From positions 186,001 through 250,000 of the forward strand of contig JAEUUA010000005.1 in NCBI GenBank assembly GCA_016787755.1: 64,000 nucleotides of DNA. Reading direction: 5' to 3'. Positions 29,289 through 36,909 of the stretch are shown here, piece after piece (the stretch's first letter is position 1; every line of letters starts with the position of its first letter). A program made the position numbers and the translations under genes. The DNA is from Cyclobacteriaceae bacterium (GTDB lineage: Bacteria; Bacteroidota; Bacteroidia; Cytophagales; Cyclobacteriaceae). The notes beneath the pieces are model-generated. The model saw nothing but the letters and a program-made list of their open reading frames with translations. It was not told the DNA's origin and made no database searches.

Positions 29289-30650
29289 ATGAAATCAGTA
29301 TCTGTTTTTTCAATTTTGTTTTTTGTTATGTCTTGTGTTTCTAATCCAAAAAATAAAGAAGCCAATCAAGTTCGGCTAATCACGCTTGATCCGGGCCATT
29401 TTCATGCAGCCCTGGTGCAAAAGTCAATGTATGACAACGTTGATTCTATAGTTCATGTATATGCACCCGAAGGGAATGATGTGGGGTTGCATTTAAATCG
29501 AATCGATGGATTTAATACCCGAGCTGAAAATCCAACCCATTGGAAAGAAGAGGTTTACTATGGACCCGATTTCTTTGAGAAAATGCTGGCTGAAAAAGCG
29601 GGGAATGTGGTAGTCCTTTCGGGAAACAATTTGAAAAAAGCCGAGTATGTTTGGAAATCATTGGCTGCAGGATTTAATGTACTGGCGGATAAGCCCATGA
29701 TTATTGGTAGCAAAGATTTTGACCTCCTAAAGGAATCCTTTGCAAGGGCGAAAGAAAATAATTTGTTGCTGTATGATATCATGACCGAGCGCTATGAAAT
29801 CACTACCATGCTTCAGAAAGAATTTTCAATGCTCTCTGAAATTTTTGGAACACTCGAAAATGGGACTCCAGACAATCCTGCAGTAACCAAAGAAAGCGTT
29901 CATCACTTTTACAAATACGTTTCCGGGAGTATTCTTCAGCGTCCTGCATGGTTTATGGATTCACGCCAGCAAGGTGAAGGAATCGCAGATGTAACTACCC
30001 ACCTGGTTGATTTAGTTCAATGGGAATGTTTCCCGGATCAACTATTGGATTATACAAAAGACATAGAAATCACGAAAGCTTCACATTCCATTACTGCCAT
30101 GACGTTGCATGAATTTAAAGCGATTACCGGTTTGGAAAGTTTTCCTGATTATTTGAAAAAAGATGTGATCCATGACACTGTGTTAAACATCTATTCAAAC
30201 GGGGAAATCAATTACAAATTGAAAAATGTGCACGCCAAAGTTTCTGTGATCTGGAATTATAAAGCCCCGGAAGGCGCAGGCGACACACATTATTCTATTA
30301 TGCGGGGCACAAAGTCTAATTTGATCATTCGCCAGGGTGCTGAGCAACAATACAAACCTACTCTATATATAGAGTCAGCTGATGAGGCAACAATCGAAAA
30401 TGCTTTACAGGAAGGGTTAAAAACAATTCAGGCTAAATATCCTGGTATTGAAATCAAGAAAATAAGCAAAGGGTGGGAAGTTATAATCCCTGATTCCTAT
30501 AAAGAGGGTCATGAAGCCCATTTTGGCCGTGTAACCGAAAAATTTCTGGAGTATTTGCAAAACAAAAACATGCCCGATTGGGAAGTGCCTAATATGATTG
30601 CAAAATACTATACCACCACAAAGGCACTCGAGTTAGTAAACCAGAAATAA
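29289..30650 (+). CDS. Gfo/Idh-like lipoprotein with putative oxidoreductase C-terminal domain
   Basis: A 453-residue lipoprotein (leader ending FFVMSC). The N-terminal Rossmann part is divergent: LITLDPGHFHAALVQKSMY replaces the glycine-rich loop, and the catalytic motif is DKP (NVLADKPMIIGSKD). GIADVTTHLVDLVQWECF carries the histidine region. The C-terminus matches the domain called Oxidoreduct_C. Membrane anchoring in the periplasm contrasts with the Tat export of its neighbours. Because the nucleotide loop is atypical, cofactor use needs testing. Last gene of the rightward operon, convergent with the sulfatase. Confidence 0.85.
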   Translation: MKSVSVFSILFFVMSCVSNPKNKEANQVRLITLDPGHFHAALVQKSMYDNVDSIVHVYAPEGNDVGLHLNRIDGFNTRAENPTHWKEEVYYGPDFFEKMLAEKAGNVVVLSGNNLKKAEYVWKSLAAGFNVLADKPMIIGSKDFDLLKESFARAKENNLLLYDIMTERYEITTMLQKEFSMLSEIFGTLENGTPDNPAVTKESVHHFYKYVSGSILQRPAWFMDSRQQGEGIADVTTHLVDLVQWECFPDQLLDYTKDIEITKASHSITAMTLHEFKAITGLESFPDYLKKDVIHDTVLNIYSNGEINYKLKNVHAKVSVIWNYKAPEGAGDTHYSIMRGTKSNLIIRQGAEQQYKPTLYIESADEATIENALQEGLKTIQAKYPGIEIKKISKGWEVIIPDSYKEGHEAHFGRVTEKFLEYLQNKNMPDWEVPNMIAKYYTTTKALELVNQK

Positions 30651-30667
30651 GAAGTTCTTTCGTTAGC

Positions 30668-32104
30668 TTACTCAACAACAGCCGCTTTGCGTCTGTTGTT
30701 GCCTTCCCGTTTTGTTAGATCATCGCCTAAATCTTCGCGAGCGGTTTCTACAAGCTTCATAATTTGGGCAACCACGTCTGGATATAATTCTTGTAGATCA
30801 ACTTTTTCACCAGGGTCATGGGCAAGATCATACAACGCTTGCTTTACTTCAATTTGACCAATCTTTCCTGGAAAACCGTCTTTACCGGGTTTTTCATTTT
30901 CATAAGAGGCAGACGTATGAGGCAGCACTAATTTCCAATGTTTGTAGCGCACTGCTTTTAAGCTATTTTGATTATAGTAATAATAAAAAGATTCACGGGG
31001 TCCATCCATTGTTTTGCTTAAGAGAAGGGGCATGAAGTTAATACCATCAATTTTCTTTTTAGGAAGGGCTGAACCTGTCATCGCACAAATCGTTGGTAAC
31101 ACATCCATATTGGTCATGAGTTCACCCGTAACGTACCCAGCCTTTATCTTTTCTGGCCAACGAATTAAAAACGGTACGCGGGTTCCACCTTCAAAAACTG
31201 TTCCCTTTCCCTCTTTAAATCCACCAGCCGATCCTGCATGAACACCAAAGTTTAACCACGGCCCATTATCACTTGTTACTATTAAAATTGTATTCTTAGT
31301 CAGATTCTCATTATCTAATGTTTCCAACACGTGTCCTATTGACCAATCCAGCTCCATCAGCACATCTCCAAACAACCCCAACTGACTCTTGCCTTTAAAC
31401 TTTTCAGATACGGCTAAGGGCACATGAGGCATTGGGTGTGCCAGGTATAAGAAGAATGGATTTTTCTTGTTAGCTTTAATATAAGCAACCGCTTTCTCTG
31501 TAAGAGCGGATGTCCATTGCGCTTGTTCTTCTAACGTCTTTATTGTCGCAATTTCCTGATTACCTTCAATAACGGGTAACGGAGGCCAGGAGCCCCTATA
31601 GTTTGCAGGATCCGTAATTAATTTTCCTGCATAATCAATTGGCCAGATGTCATGCGAATAGGGCAAGCCGTAAAAACTTTCGAAACCAAAACTCATGGGA
31701 AGGTAAGGAGGCTTATTACCGAGATGCCATTTACCCAGCATGGCAGTTTTGTAGCCATTGTCTTTCAATAACGAAGCAAGTGTTTGCTCCTCCGGATTCA
31801 AAGCAGTTTTAGCTCCGGGTAATAAAGCTCCTGCTAAGCCCACTCTGTTTGCATAAGCTCCTGTGAGCAATGCAGCACGCGATGCTGAACATACCGCCTG
31901 CACCGTGTTATAGTTTGTAAGTCGCAATCCTTCTGCTGCCAGTTTATTGAAATTGGGTGTATGCACTCCGGTCATTCCAAAGGGCTCAATATCGCCATAT
32001 CCCATGTCATCGAAATAGATGATGATAACGTTGGGCTTGGAACTGCTTTGAGAGAAGCACGAAAGAGAAATAATCAGTGCTATTGAAACGAGAACTTGCT
32101 TCAT
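30668..32104 (-). CDS. Type I sulfatase, secreted
   Basis: A 478-residue protein with signal peptide (cleaved near SCFSQ). Metal-binding NVIIIYFDDMGYGD at the N-terminus and the activation motif CSASR with Cys72, which would be turned into formylglycine (C-x-A/P-x-R). HLGNKPPYLPMSFGFESFYG and NGPWLNFGVHAGSAGGFKEG are typical of S1 family arylsulfatases. No formylglycine-generating enzyme is in the window. The start is the ATG at 32104; an in-frame TTG at 32152 lies in repeat DNA. It suggests a sulfated sugar or glycoside as substrate of this locus. Confidence 0.92.
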   Translation of the reverse strand: MKQVLVSIALIISLSCFSQSSSKPNVIIIYFDDMGYGDIEPFGMTGVHTPNFNKLAAEGLRLTNYNTVQAVCSASRAALLTGAYANRVGLAGALLPGAKTALNPEEQTLASLLKDNGYKTAMLGKWHLGNKPPYLPMSFGFESFYGLPYSHDIWPIDYAGKLITDPANYRGSWPPLPVIEGNQEIATIKTLEEQAQWTSALTEKAVAYIKANKKNPFFLYLAHPMPHVPLAVSEKFKGKSQLGLFGDVLMELDWSIGHVLETLDNENLTKNTILIVTSDNGPWLNFGVHAGSAGGFKEGKGTVFEGGTRVPFLIRWPEKIKAGYVTGELMTNMDVLPTICAMTGSALPKKKIDGINFMPLLLSKTMDGPRESFYYYYNQNSLKAVRYKHWKLVLPHTSASYENEKPGKDGFPGKIGQIEVKQALYDLAHDPGEKVDLQELYPDVVAQIMKLVETAREDLGDDLTKREGNNRRKAAVVE

Positions 32105-32141
32105 GGAAAGTAGTTGTTGTTTTGCAATATTGTGATTTTTT

Positions 32142-32193
32142 TGTGACCCCAAAAGGAATCTCTGCCTGCCTGCGTCACGCAGGCATTGAACCT
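32142..32193. repeat. Short repeat: tRNA-end-like block with perfect palindrome
   Basis: These 52 bases are nearly identical to 32339-32390. Each begins with GTGACCCC and GGAATC, a degraded copy of the 3' end of tRNA-Arg at 32638-32709, followed by a palindrome TGCCTGCGT-c-ACGCAGGCA (32167-32185 and 32364-32382, 9-base arms). The palindrome is REP-like. The blocks bound the truncated and full GIY-YIG copies. Confidence 0.8.
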
Positions 32194-32329
32194 ATAAAAA
32201 AACTTTCCATGGTTTAAATGCTTTTGTATATCGGTTCAAACCAAGATAATGTTCTGCAAGCCGTCTCTCAACATCTTTAGAAATGCCGACATAAATCTCC
32301 TCATTATTAAAATTGTGTAGTGCATACAC
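32192..32329 (-). pseudogene. Truncated GIY-YIG copy
   Basis: A second, partial copy of the GIY-YIG gene at 32372-32626, offset by 297 bases. It keeps VYALHNF, EEIYVGISKDVERRLAEH and KAFKPWKVF, then ends L-stop at the start of the left palindromic block. The C-terminal half with the catalytic glutamate region (VREKYFK) is missing, so it cannot be an active nuclease. Only a few base differences separate the copies, so the duplication is recent. Confidence 0.8.
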
Positions 32330-32357
32330 ACAAATTTGTGTGACCCCGGCAGGAATC
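32198..32357. repeat. 160-bp direct repeat, partner at 32495-32654
   Basis: The block spans the N-terminal GIY-YIG coding part and the last 17 bases of the tRNA gene, and is repeated with offset 297 at 32495-32654 with a handful of mismatches. The left copy of the tRNA end stops after GGAATC and passes into the palindrome; the right copy continues into the true tRNA. Confidence 0.85.
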
Positions 32358-32371
32358 TCTGCCTGCCTGCG

Positions 32372-32626
32372 TCACGCAGGCATGGAACCTGAATCTCGCA
32401 ATACTACCTTCCTTAAGTACCGCTTGCCAGAAGCATTTTTAAAGTACTTCTCCCGCACACGAGCACTCGAATACGTAGGATGACTTTCGGTATAAAAAAC
32501 TTTCCACGGCTTAAATGCTTTTGTATATCGGTTCAAACCAAGATTATGTTCTGCAAGCCGTCTCTCAACATCTTTAGAAATGCCAACATAAATCTCCTCA
32601 TTATTAAAATTGTGTAGTGCATACAC
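32372..32626 (-). CDS. Small GIY-YIG nuclease-family protein abutting tRNA-Arg
   Basis: An 84-residue single-domain GIY-YIG protein (UPF0213/YhbQ-like). VYAL and IYVG form the two strands of the motif, the catalytic arginine lies in VERRLAEHN and the glutamate in RVREKYFK. The frame is open through the tRNA gene up to 32731, but the part upstream of codon GTG at 32626 is simply translated tRNA and is unlikely to be protein. The GTG lies 12 bases from the tRNA 3' end. Such GIY-YIG frames often sit at tRNA 3' ends in Bacteroidota, which suggests tRNA-targeted mobility. The stop lies in the palindrome at 32364-32382. Confidence 0.7.
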   Translation of the reverse strand: MYALHNFNNEEIYVGISKDVERRLAEHNLGLNRYTKAFKPWKVFYTESHPTYSSARVREKYFKNASGKRYLRKVVLRDSGSMPA

Positions 32627-32637
32627 ACAAATTTGTG

Positions 32638-32709
32638 TGACCCCGGCAGGAATCGAACCTGCATCTTCAGAATCGGAATCTGAAATACTATCCATTGTAC
32701 TACGGAGCC
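32638..32709 (-). tRNA. tRNA-Arg (CCG)
   Basis: A 72-base cloverleaf: acceptor GGCTCCG paired with CGGGGTC plus discriminator A, D stem GTAC/GTAT, anticodon stem TCAGA/TCTGA with loop TTCCGAT giving anticodon CCG (plus strand 32674-32676), and T stem GCAGG/CCTGC with loop TTCGATT. CCA is not encoded. It reads arginine codon CGG. Confidence 0.93.
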
Positions 32710-32710
32710 A

Positions 32711-33115
32711 GTATGTAGGATGTGATGTCACAAAGGTAGAACATTCGGGTCATTTTATAATAAAATATGTTCCTCCTCAAAAAATATTTCAAATTTTTTT
32801 TCGATGCGATTTTCTCCTGCGTTGTAAGTACTTCTACCTGATTTTATAAAACAGACGTGAATGAATGATTAAAAGATGATTTGTAAAAAGTGTGAATACA
32901 CGCTGTATAACAACATTTTTCAATGAGGTAGTTATACTTTATACAAACACAAAGTATGTTAGTTGAAAATATTTTTATCAAAACATCTCATTGATGACAT
33001 CCTGTAACATGTTACGCATAGTAAAAACGATGTCCAACATTTGGTTTATACACAAATTGTTATTTATTTCAACTCAGTTTTCAATAAATATGTTTAACTA
33101 AAAACAAAAAATGCT
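32711..33115. other. AT-rich intergenic stretch
   Basis: No gene or RNA recognised. The stretch is strongly AT-rich and probably carries the promoters of tRNA-Arg (minus) and the lysine-rich small protein (plus). Confidence 0.4.
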
Positions 33116-33220
33116 ATGGCAAAAAAAGCAAAGAAGGCCGCAAAAAAGAAAGTAGCTAAAAAAGCTGCTAAGAAGAAAGTTGCTAAGAAAGCAAAGAAAG
33201 CAGCTAAGAAAAAGAAGTAA
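33116..33220 (+). CDS. Tiny lysine/alanine-rich histone H1-like protein
   Basis: A 34-residue protein made almost only of Lys, Ala and two Val (MAKKAKKAAKKKVAKKAAKK then a second similar half). It resembles the C-terminal tail of histone H1 and the bacterial HC1/Hc2-type proteins, so binding to DNA or RNA is expected. A long AT-rich leader precedes it and a strong terminator follows 20 bases after the stop, so it is a complete monocistronic gene and not a fragment. It is too short for many gene finders. Confidence 0.75.
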   Translation: MAKKAKKAAKKKVAKKAAKKKVAKKAKKAAKKKK

Positions 33221-33240
33221 GGAACATTCGTTCTTTATGA

Positions 33241-33268
33241 AAAAGGTTGACAGCAATGTCAACCTTTT
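33241..33268 (+). terminator. Rho-independent terminator of the H1-like gene
   Basis: Perfect hairpin with arms AAAAGGTTGACA and TGTCAACCTTTT, loop GCAA, followed by TT. It starts 20 bases after the stop codon. Confidence 0.9.
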
Positions 33269-33413
33269 TTGCTTTGTGTTGGATTAGAAATAAGAATAAA
33301 TAATCCTTTTCTCGACTTTCGCTAGGACCAGCTCCATGCCTTATTCATTCAATCTTATGCTTCGTTTTTCAACTTGTAAAGACGTTGGGCCATTCCATAC
33401 CTTCAAGAATAAA

Positions 33414-33446
33414 ATAAGCCAGCGCTCACAATGAGCGCTGGCTTAT
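33414..33446 (-). terminator. Terminator of the DUF2541-like gene
   Basis: Perfect 15-base arms (ATAAGCCAGCGCTCA and TGAGCGCTGGCTTAT, loop CAA) followed on the minus strand by TTTATTC. It lies 57 bases after the minus-strand gene ending at 33503. Confidence 0.85.
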
Positions 33447-33502
33447 GTACTCCTTTTGCCATTCGGTTTCTTTACCTCACCGCACGAGGTAAGGAAAAAT
33501 AG

Positions 33503-33916
33503 CTATTTACCCCAAACCTGTACAATCGATTTAGCCTTTGAGTTATTCACGGTGTCATACCAGAATGTAACCTTTTCGATTTTGCGTGAATTTCCTTTAA
33601 GATCCCAAACACGGCCATCGTTAGCAGCATTCACCTCTTCATCAAACTGAATTTCCTGGCTGTCGCCATTTGAAAAATGGACAGTAGCCCTATGCATATT
33701 TAAGGTTCCGTTTTTCACTATAAACTTTAGACCGGTTATGTTTACTTTACTCTCTTTAAGAGATACTACATCCCGGTCGATGGTATAGTCTACTTCACGC
33801 GTGCCTAGTAACGTCCAGCCGTCAAGCGCTTTGCTCAACTTTTGGGCATATGTGGTGTTAGATTGCACAATCATAAAAAGAGCCACTAAAAATGTCAATA
33901 CTGTTCTTGATTTCAT
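33503..33916 (-). CDS. Secreted DUF2541-like protein
   Basis: A 137-residue protein with signal peptide (cleaved near TTYAQ). The mature part is a small beta domain with WTLLGTREVDYTIDRDVV, FIVKNGTLNMHRATVHFSNG and KIEKVTFWYDTVNN. The order of strands resembles DUF2541 proteins such as E. coli YaaI, but similarity is remembered only in outline. Function unknown; periplasmic or secreted. It has its own terminator. Confidence 0.7.
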   Translation of the reverse strand: MKSRTVLTFLVALFMIVQSNTTYAQKLSKALDGWTLLGTREVDYTIDRDVVSLKESKVNITGLKFIVKNGTLNMHRATVHFSNGDSQEIQFDEEVNAANDGRVWDLKGNSRKIEKVTFWYDTVNNSKAKSIVQVWGK

Positions 33917-34103
33917 TTTAATATTGGTTAATATTTACTTTAAAAGAGAATCAATTGTTCATCTACTGTTAAAGATTAATTGGTGGTAAGAAAATCTTAT
34001 GCCATTTATAAACACTGTGAAAAAGTGAATGCTGGTGGTTTTAGTAAATTTTGATGTAGACTCTTTTTCACGTTGAGCATTTAATTTCTACTCATGCCTC
34101 AAC

Positions 34104-34304
34104 TCAGAATGTGCTATTTTCTGGATTCTGGATAAAATGAACAAATTGTTTCAGTTCGTTCTCAGTGTAAACAAGTTGCTTTTTGGAATCACGTTCATGA
34201 ATTTTGCAATAGTAAAGTCCGTTTAAAAAGTTGACTACCGTTAGTTTTTGAAAGGGTCTAACTCTTTCAATTACATGGTCGCCTATATTAAATTTCCTTT
34301 CCAT
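34104..34304 (-). CDS. Small conserved protein, paralogue of 41457-41651
   Basis: A 66-residue soluble protein: FNIGDHVIERVRPFQKLTVV, LYYCKIHE, and a tail LVYTENELKQF. The gene at 41457 has the same layout (YKLGSIL..., IYFCVEL, LAYFENEL), so the two are distant paralogues of one small family. The pattern resembles small SH3-like or YodC-like beta proteins, but I cannot name a function. It is the last gene of a three-gene operon, 24 bases after the Sm-like gene. Confidence 0.65.
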   Translation of the reverse strand: MERKFNIGDHVIERVRPFQKLTVVNFLNGLYYCKIHERDSKKQLVYTENELKQFVHFIQNPENSTF

Positions 34305-34328
34305 AGCCTCCTTATGCTCTTTGCCAGC

Positions 34329-34595
34329 CTAAATATATCGAGTTTGTTTTGCAACGGGCGCTGTGTAATCCTTGCTATTGGAAACCACAACCATTTTGTT
34401 AATGTTCGATTTAAGGATTTTAACCAATTTATTATTTCTTTCTTGAAACTTGATCACAAAATCATTCTGATAGATAATTGTGCCCGTATACTCGTTTGTT
34501 TTTGTGGCGATTTTATATTCTGTAAGATCTATCAAAGGAGTTTCTTCTGTATCCGGCCAAAGGAAGATTTCAGAAATTGATTTTACAAGGCCCAT
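34329..34595 (-). CDS. Small protein with Sm/Hfq-like pattern
   Basis: An 88-residue protein. The middle (residues about 28-72) has the strand pattern of Sm folds: TNEYTGTIIYQNDFVIKF resembles Sm1 (x-G-x-hydrophobic...D/N-x-F-V) and KLVKILKSNINKMVVV resembles Sm2 (K-hydrophobic-x-I-x-x-x-x-I). A short N-terminal extension precedes it. An RNA-binding role like Hfq is possible but not shown; the same pattern could be another small barrel. It lies between a cupin and the small protein at 34104. Confidence 0.55.
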   Translation of the reverse strand: MGLVKSISEIFLWPDTEETPLIDLTEYKIATKTNEYTGTIIYQNDFVIKFQERNNKLVKILKSNINKMVVVSNSKDYTAPVAKQTRYI

Positions 34596-34626
34596 TAGAG
34601 TTATTTAAAAGTTAACAAAAAAGAAC

Positions 34627-34983
34627 TTAATCTTCATACCCACTTTTGATTATGGTTGAAATCATTTTAAATCTGACGTTGGCCTTTATTGTGTTGCGCG
34701 AGTGGGCTGGGATAATAATGGATTGACCTATTTCTAACATATGTGAAGCATCATCAATTAGAATTTCAGCTTTTCCGTCAATTATTTGAATGAATGTATC
34801 AAAAGGAGAGATTTTTTCAGTCAGCGCCTCTCCTGAATCAAATGACACCACACTCACATTGCCGGTTGTCTTTTTAATTATCGTTTTAATGACTACAGAA
34901 TTAGGAATATATTCAATGATCTCAACAATGATGAAGACTTTGCCTTTATTAATTTCTGGAATTTCAATTTTTGATGGCTCCAT
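34627..34983 (-). CDS. Cupin_2 protein
   Basis: A 118-residue single cupin. Motif 1 region is EKISPFDTFIQIIDGKAEILID and lacks the usual histidines; motif 2 is GQSIIIPAHSRNTIKAN with one histidine. Loss of most metal ligands suggests a sensing or binding role rather than catalysis. First gene of the three-gene operon with the Sm-like protein (31 bases to the next). Confidence 0.75.
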   Translation of the reverse strand: MEPSKIEIPEINKGKVFIIVEIIEYIPNSVVIKTIIKKTTGNVSVVSFDSGEALTEKISPFDTFIQIIDGKAEILIDDASHMLEIGQSIIIPAHSRNTIKANVRFKMISTIIKSGYED

Positions 34984-35018
34984 GTTTGATGGTGAATAGT
35001 ATGTATTGGAATTACTAA

Positions 35019-35048
35019 AAAAGGCAGGCTTCCAAATTCCTGCCTTTT
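35019..35048 (-). terminator. Hairpin terminator
   Basis: Arms AAAAGGCAGG and CCTGCCTTTT with a 10-base loop, followed by a T-run on the minus strand. It would stop leftward transcription before the cupin operon. Confidence 0.75.
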
Positions 35049-35432
35049 ACCTAACCAAGCTCTTCTACAAAGAAGGAATTATTTAAAAGCTCAACCTTTA
35101 CATAGTAAACCAAATTTTTTATATAAATCACACTTTACGCATAAGTACTAAAGTAGAATGAAGGTTACAGAAAAATCCAGATACCCAAATCTTAATCGAT
35201 TGGTCTAAAGAATTTTTCTTCTCTGAATAACCCGAATGAGCAGCGCATGATTGCAACTACCAAACGAATGTGAATAAAATCCATCACATGATAACCAACG
35301 TAGCATATCTGCCAGACTAGATAAGCGTTAAAACAACAGCACTTTCTTGAACAAGTGTATGTTGTTCATGTGGATGCGATTATTGTTCTGTTACGGTAAT
35401 TATTAGTAGGATATTCCAAATTCAAACTCTTA
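35049..35432. other. Intergenic stretch downstream of the kinase gene
   Basis: No open frame or RNA recognised in these 384 bases; AT-rich. Confidence 0.35.
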
Positions 35433-36827
35433 TTAAGGAATCATATTACTTAGTTGCACAGTAAATGTTGTTCCCACCCTTTCTTGTGAATCTACTGTAA
35501 TTACCCCATTTAGCTTTGTGACAGTTTCCTCTACGATGTAAAGTCCTATACCGGTGCCATCTCGTTCACCTGAAATACGAAAGAACATCTCAAAGATTTT
35601 CTGCAAAAACTCCTTTGCCATACCAATACCATTGTCTTCTATCTTAATAGTAAGAAAATCTTTATCTGATTTACCGGATATTTTTATAACTCTGTTCAAT
35701 CGGCTATAATCTTGAAATTTAATGGCGTTAGAAATCAGGTTTTCAAAAATGATAGTAAACCGTTGAAAGTCGGAATAGAAAAGTTCTTGCTCTTCAATAT
35801 TTACTTCAAATTCAACTCCTTTAGCTTCTTTACTATGACCTAACAAGGTTACAATTGCATCAATTGTTTGTTCAAGTGGAATATGCCGGATTTGTAGTTC
35901 TAATCGATTATTTTTGGAATAGTTAAGAATATTTTTTATGAATTCATCAAGCTTTTTTATGCTGGTACGTATCATTCCTGAGTACTGCTTAATCGCTGCT
36001 TCGGTGCTCTCCATTTCAATTAAGGTAACTAACCCAAGAACAGAACAAAGGGGAGCGCGTAAATCATGGGAAGCACTATATACAAAGCGGTCCAGCTCTG
36101 AATTGGTCTTCTTCAATTCTTCATTCTTGCGAATTAATTTCTCTTCGGCTAGGTTACGCTGCAGCATAACTTCATTACGCGCTTTCTCTTTCTCAAAAAG
36201 ATCGAGCGCAAAGGAAATATCAGAAGCCACTTCTTCCAGCAAGAGAATTTCTTCGTCTGGCGGGAAATTAGACTCGGTGGAACATAAATTAAGTGTGCCA
36301 ATAATGTTGCCTGATTTTTTGAGCAGCAAGACGATACACGAGTGAATTCCATACCGATTCGCAAAATCCTTCCATTCCTGCAACTCGGGGTCATCCTCAA
36401 TATTATTCCAGGAATAGAACGTGTTTGATTGGATCGCATACTTCTGGGCGTCAATAGTTTGAAAGAACTTTTTTGAAAAAAACTCTATCTCATCCGTTGG
36501 GATACCACAACTTTCTAGTAATGAAATTCTCTCTTTATGCTTGTCAACTTTTCCAATCCAAGCCATTTTAAATTTTCCGAATTCGATTGCCATACTACAG
36601 GCATTTCGAAAGAGAGTTTCTTCATCTTTTATGCGAACAATGTTTTGGTTAATTTGACTGATAAAAGCATATAGATGTTTCGCACGAATTACTTTTTCCT
36701 CTACTTCTGTGTGATTAGTTCTGTCCGTGGATCCTATCCGAACAATTTCTTCTCCAGGTTCCATCCGAGATTCAACCAATTTCATCGCATGGTCCGGATG
36801 TAAGATATTGGTCGTTAATGTTTTCAT
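35433..36827 (-). CDS. GAF-domain sensor histidine kinase
   Basis: A 464-residue soluble kinase without membrane segments. A GAF domain (residues about 60-220) is followed by a coiled linker (RNLAEEKLIRKNEELKK), the H-box SASHDLRAPL with the phosphorylated histidine, N-box FENLISNAIKFQ, G1 box IKIEDNGIGM and G2 box GTGIGLYIV. No receiver domain and no response regulator gene adjoin, so the partner is unknown. Its location near YceI and small stress genes suggests a role in stress sensing, by inference. Confidence 0.92.
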   Translation of the reverse strand: MKTLTTNILHPDHAMKLVESRMEPGEEIVRIGSTDRTNHTEVEEKVIRAKHLYAFISQINQNIVRIKDEETLFRNACSMAIEFGKFKMAWIGKVDKHKERISLLESCGIPTDEIEFFSKKFFQTIDAQKYAIQSNTFYSWNNIEDDPELQEWKDFANRYGIHSCIVLLLKKSGNIIGTLNLCSTESNFPPDEEILLLEEVASDISFALDLFEKEKARNEVMLQRNLAEEKLIRKNEELKKTNSELDRFVYSASHDLRAPLCSVLGLVTLIEMESTEAAIKQYSGMIRTSIKKLDEFIKNILNYSKNNRLELQIRHIPLEQTIDAIVTLLGHSKEAKGVEFEVNIEEQELFYSDFQRFTIIFENLISNAIKFQDYSRLNRVIKISGKSDKDFLTIKIEDNGIGMAKEFLQKIFEMFFRISGERDGTGIGLYIVEETVTKLNGVITVDSQERVGTTFTVQLSNMIP

Positions 36828-36909
36828 GTTAGTCTATTTTCATGATCTATAAATGAGGATTGGCTAGTCAGTTATTTCCTTGCAATTACGATTTTAAGAA
36901 TAAAATAAG

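Noticed and set aside
32338..32357. Second tRNA-like sequence
   Set aside because: Only the last 17 bases of the T arm and acceptor are present; it cannot fold to a tRNA.
35938..36345. Plus-strand open frame of 135 codons inside the kinase gene
   Set aside because: Serine-rich translation antisense to well-conserved GAF/kinase sequence; a shadow frame.
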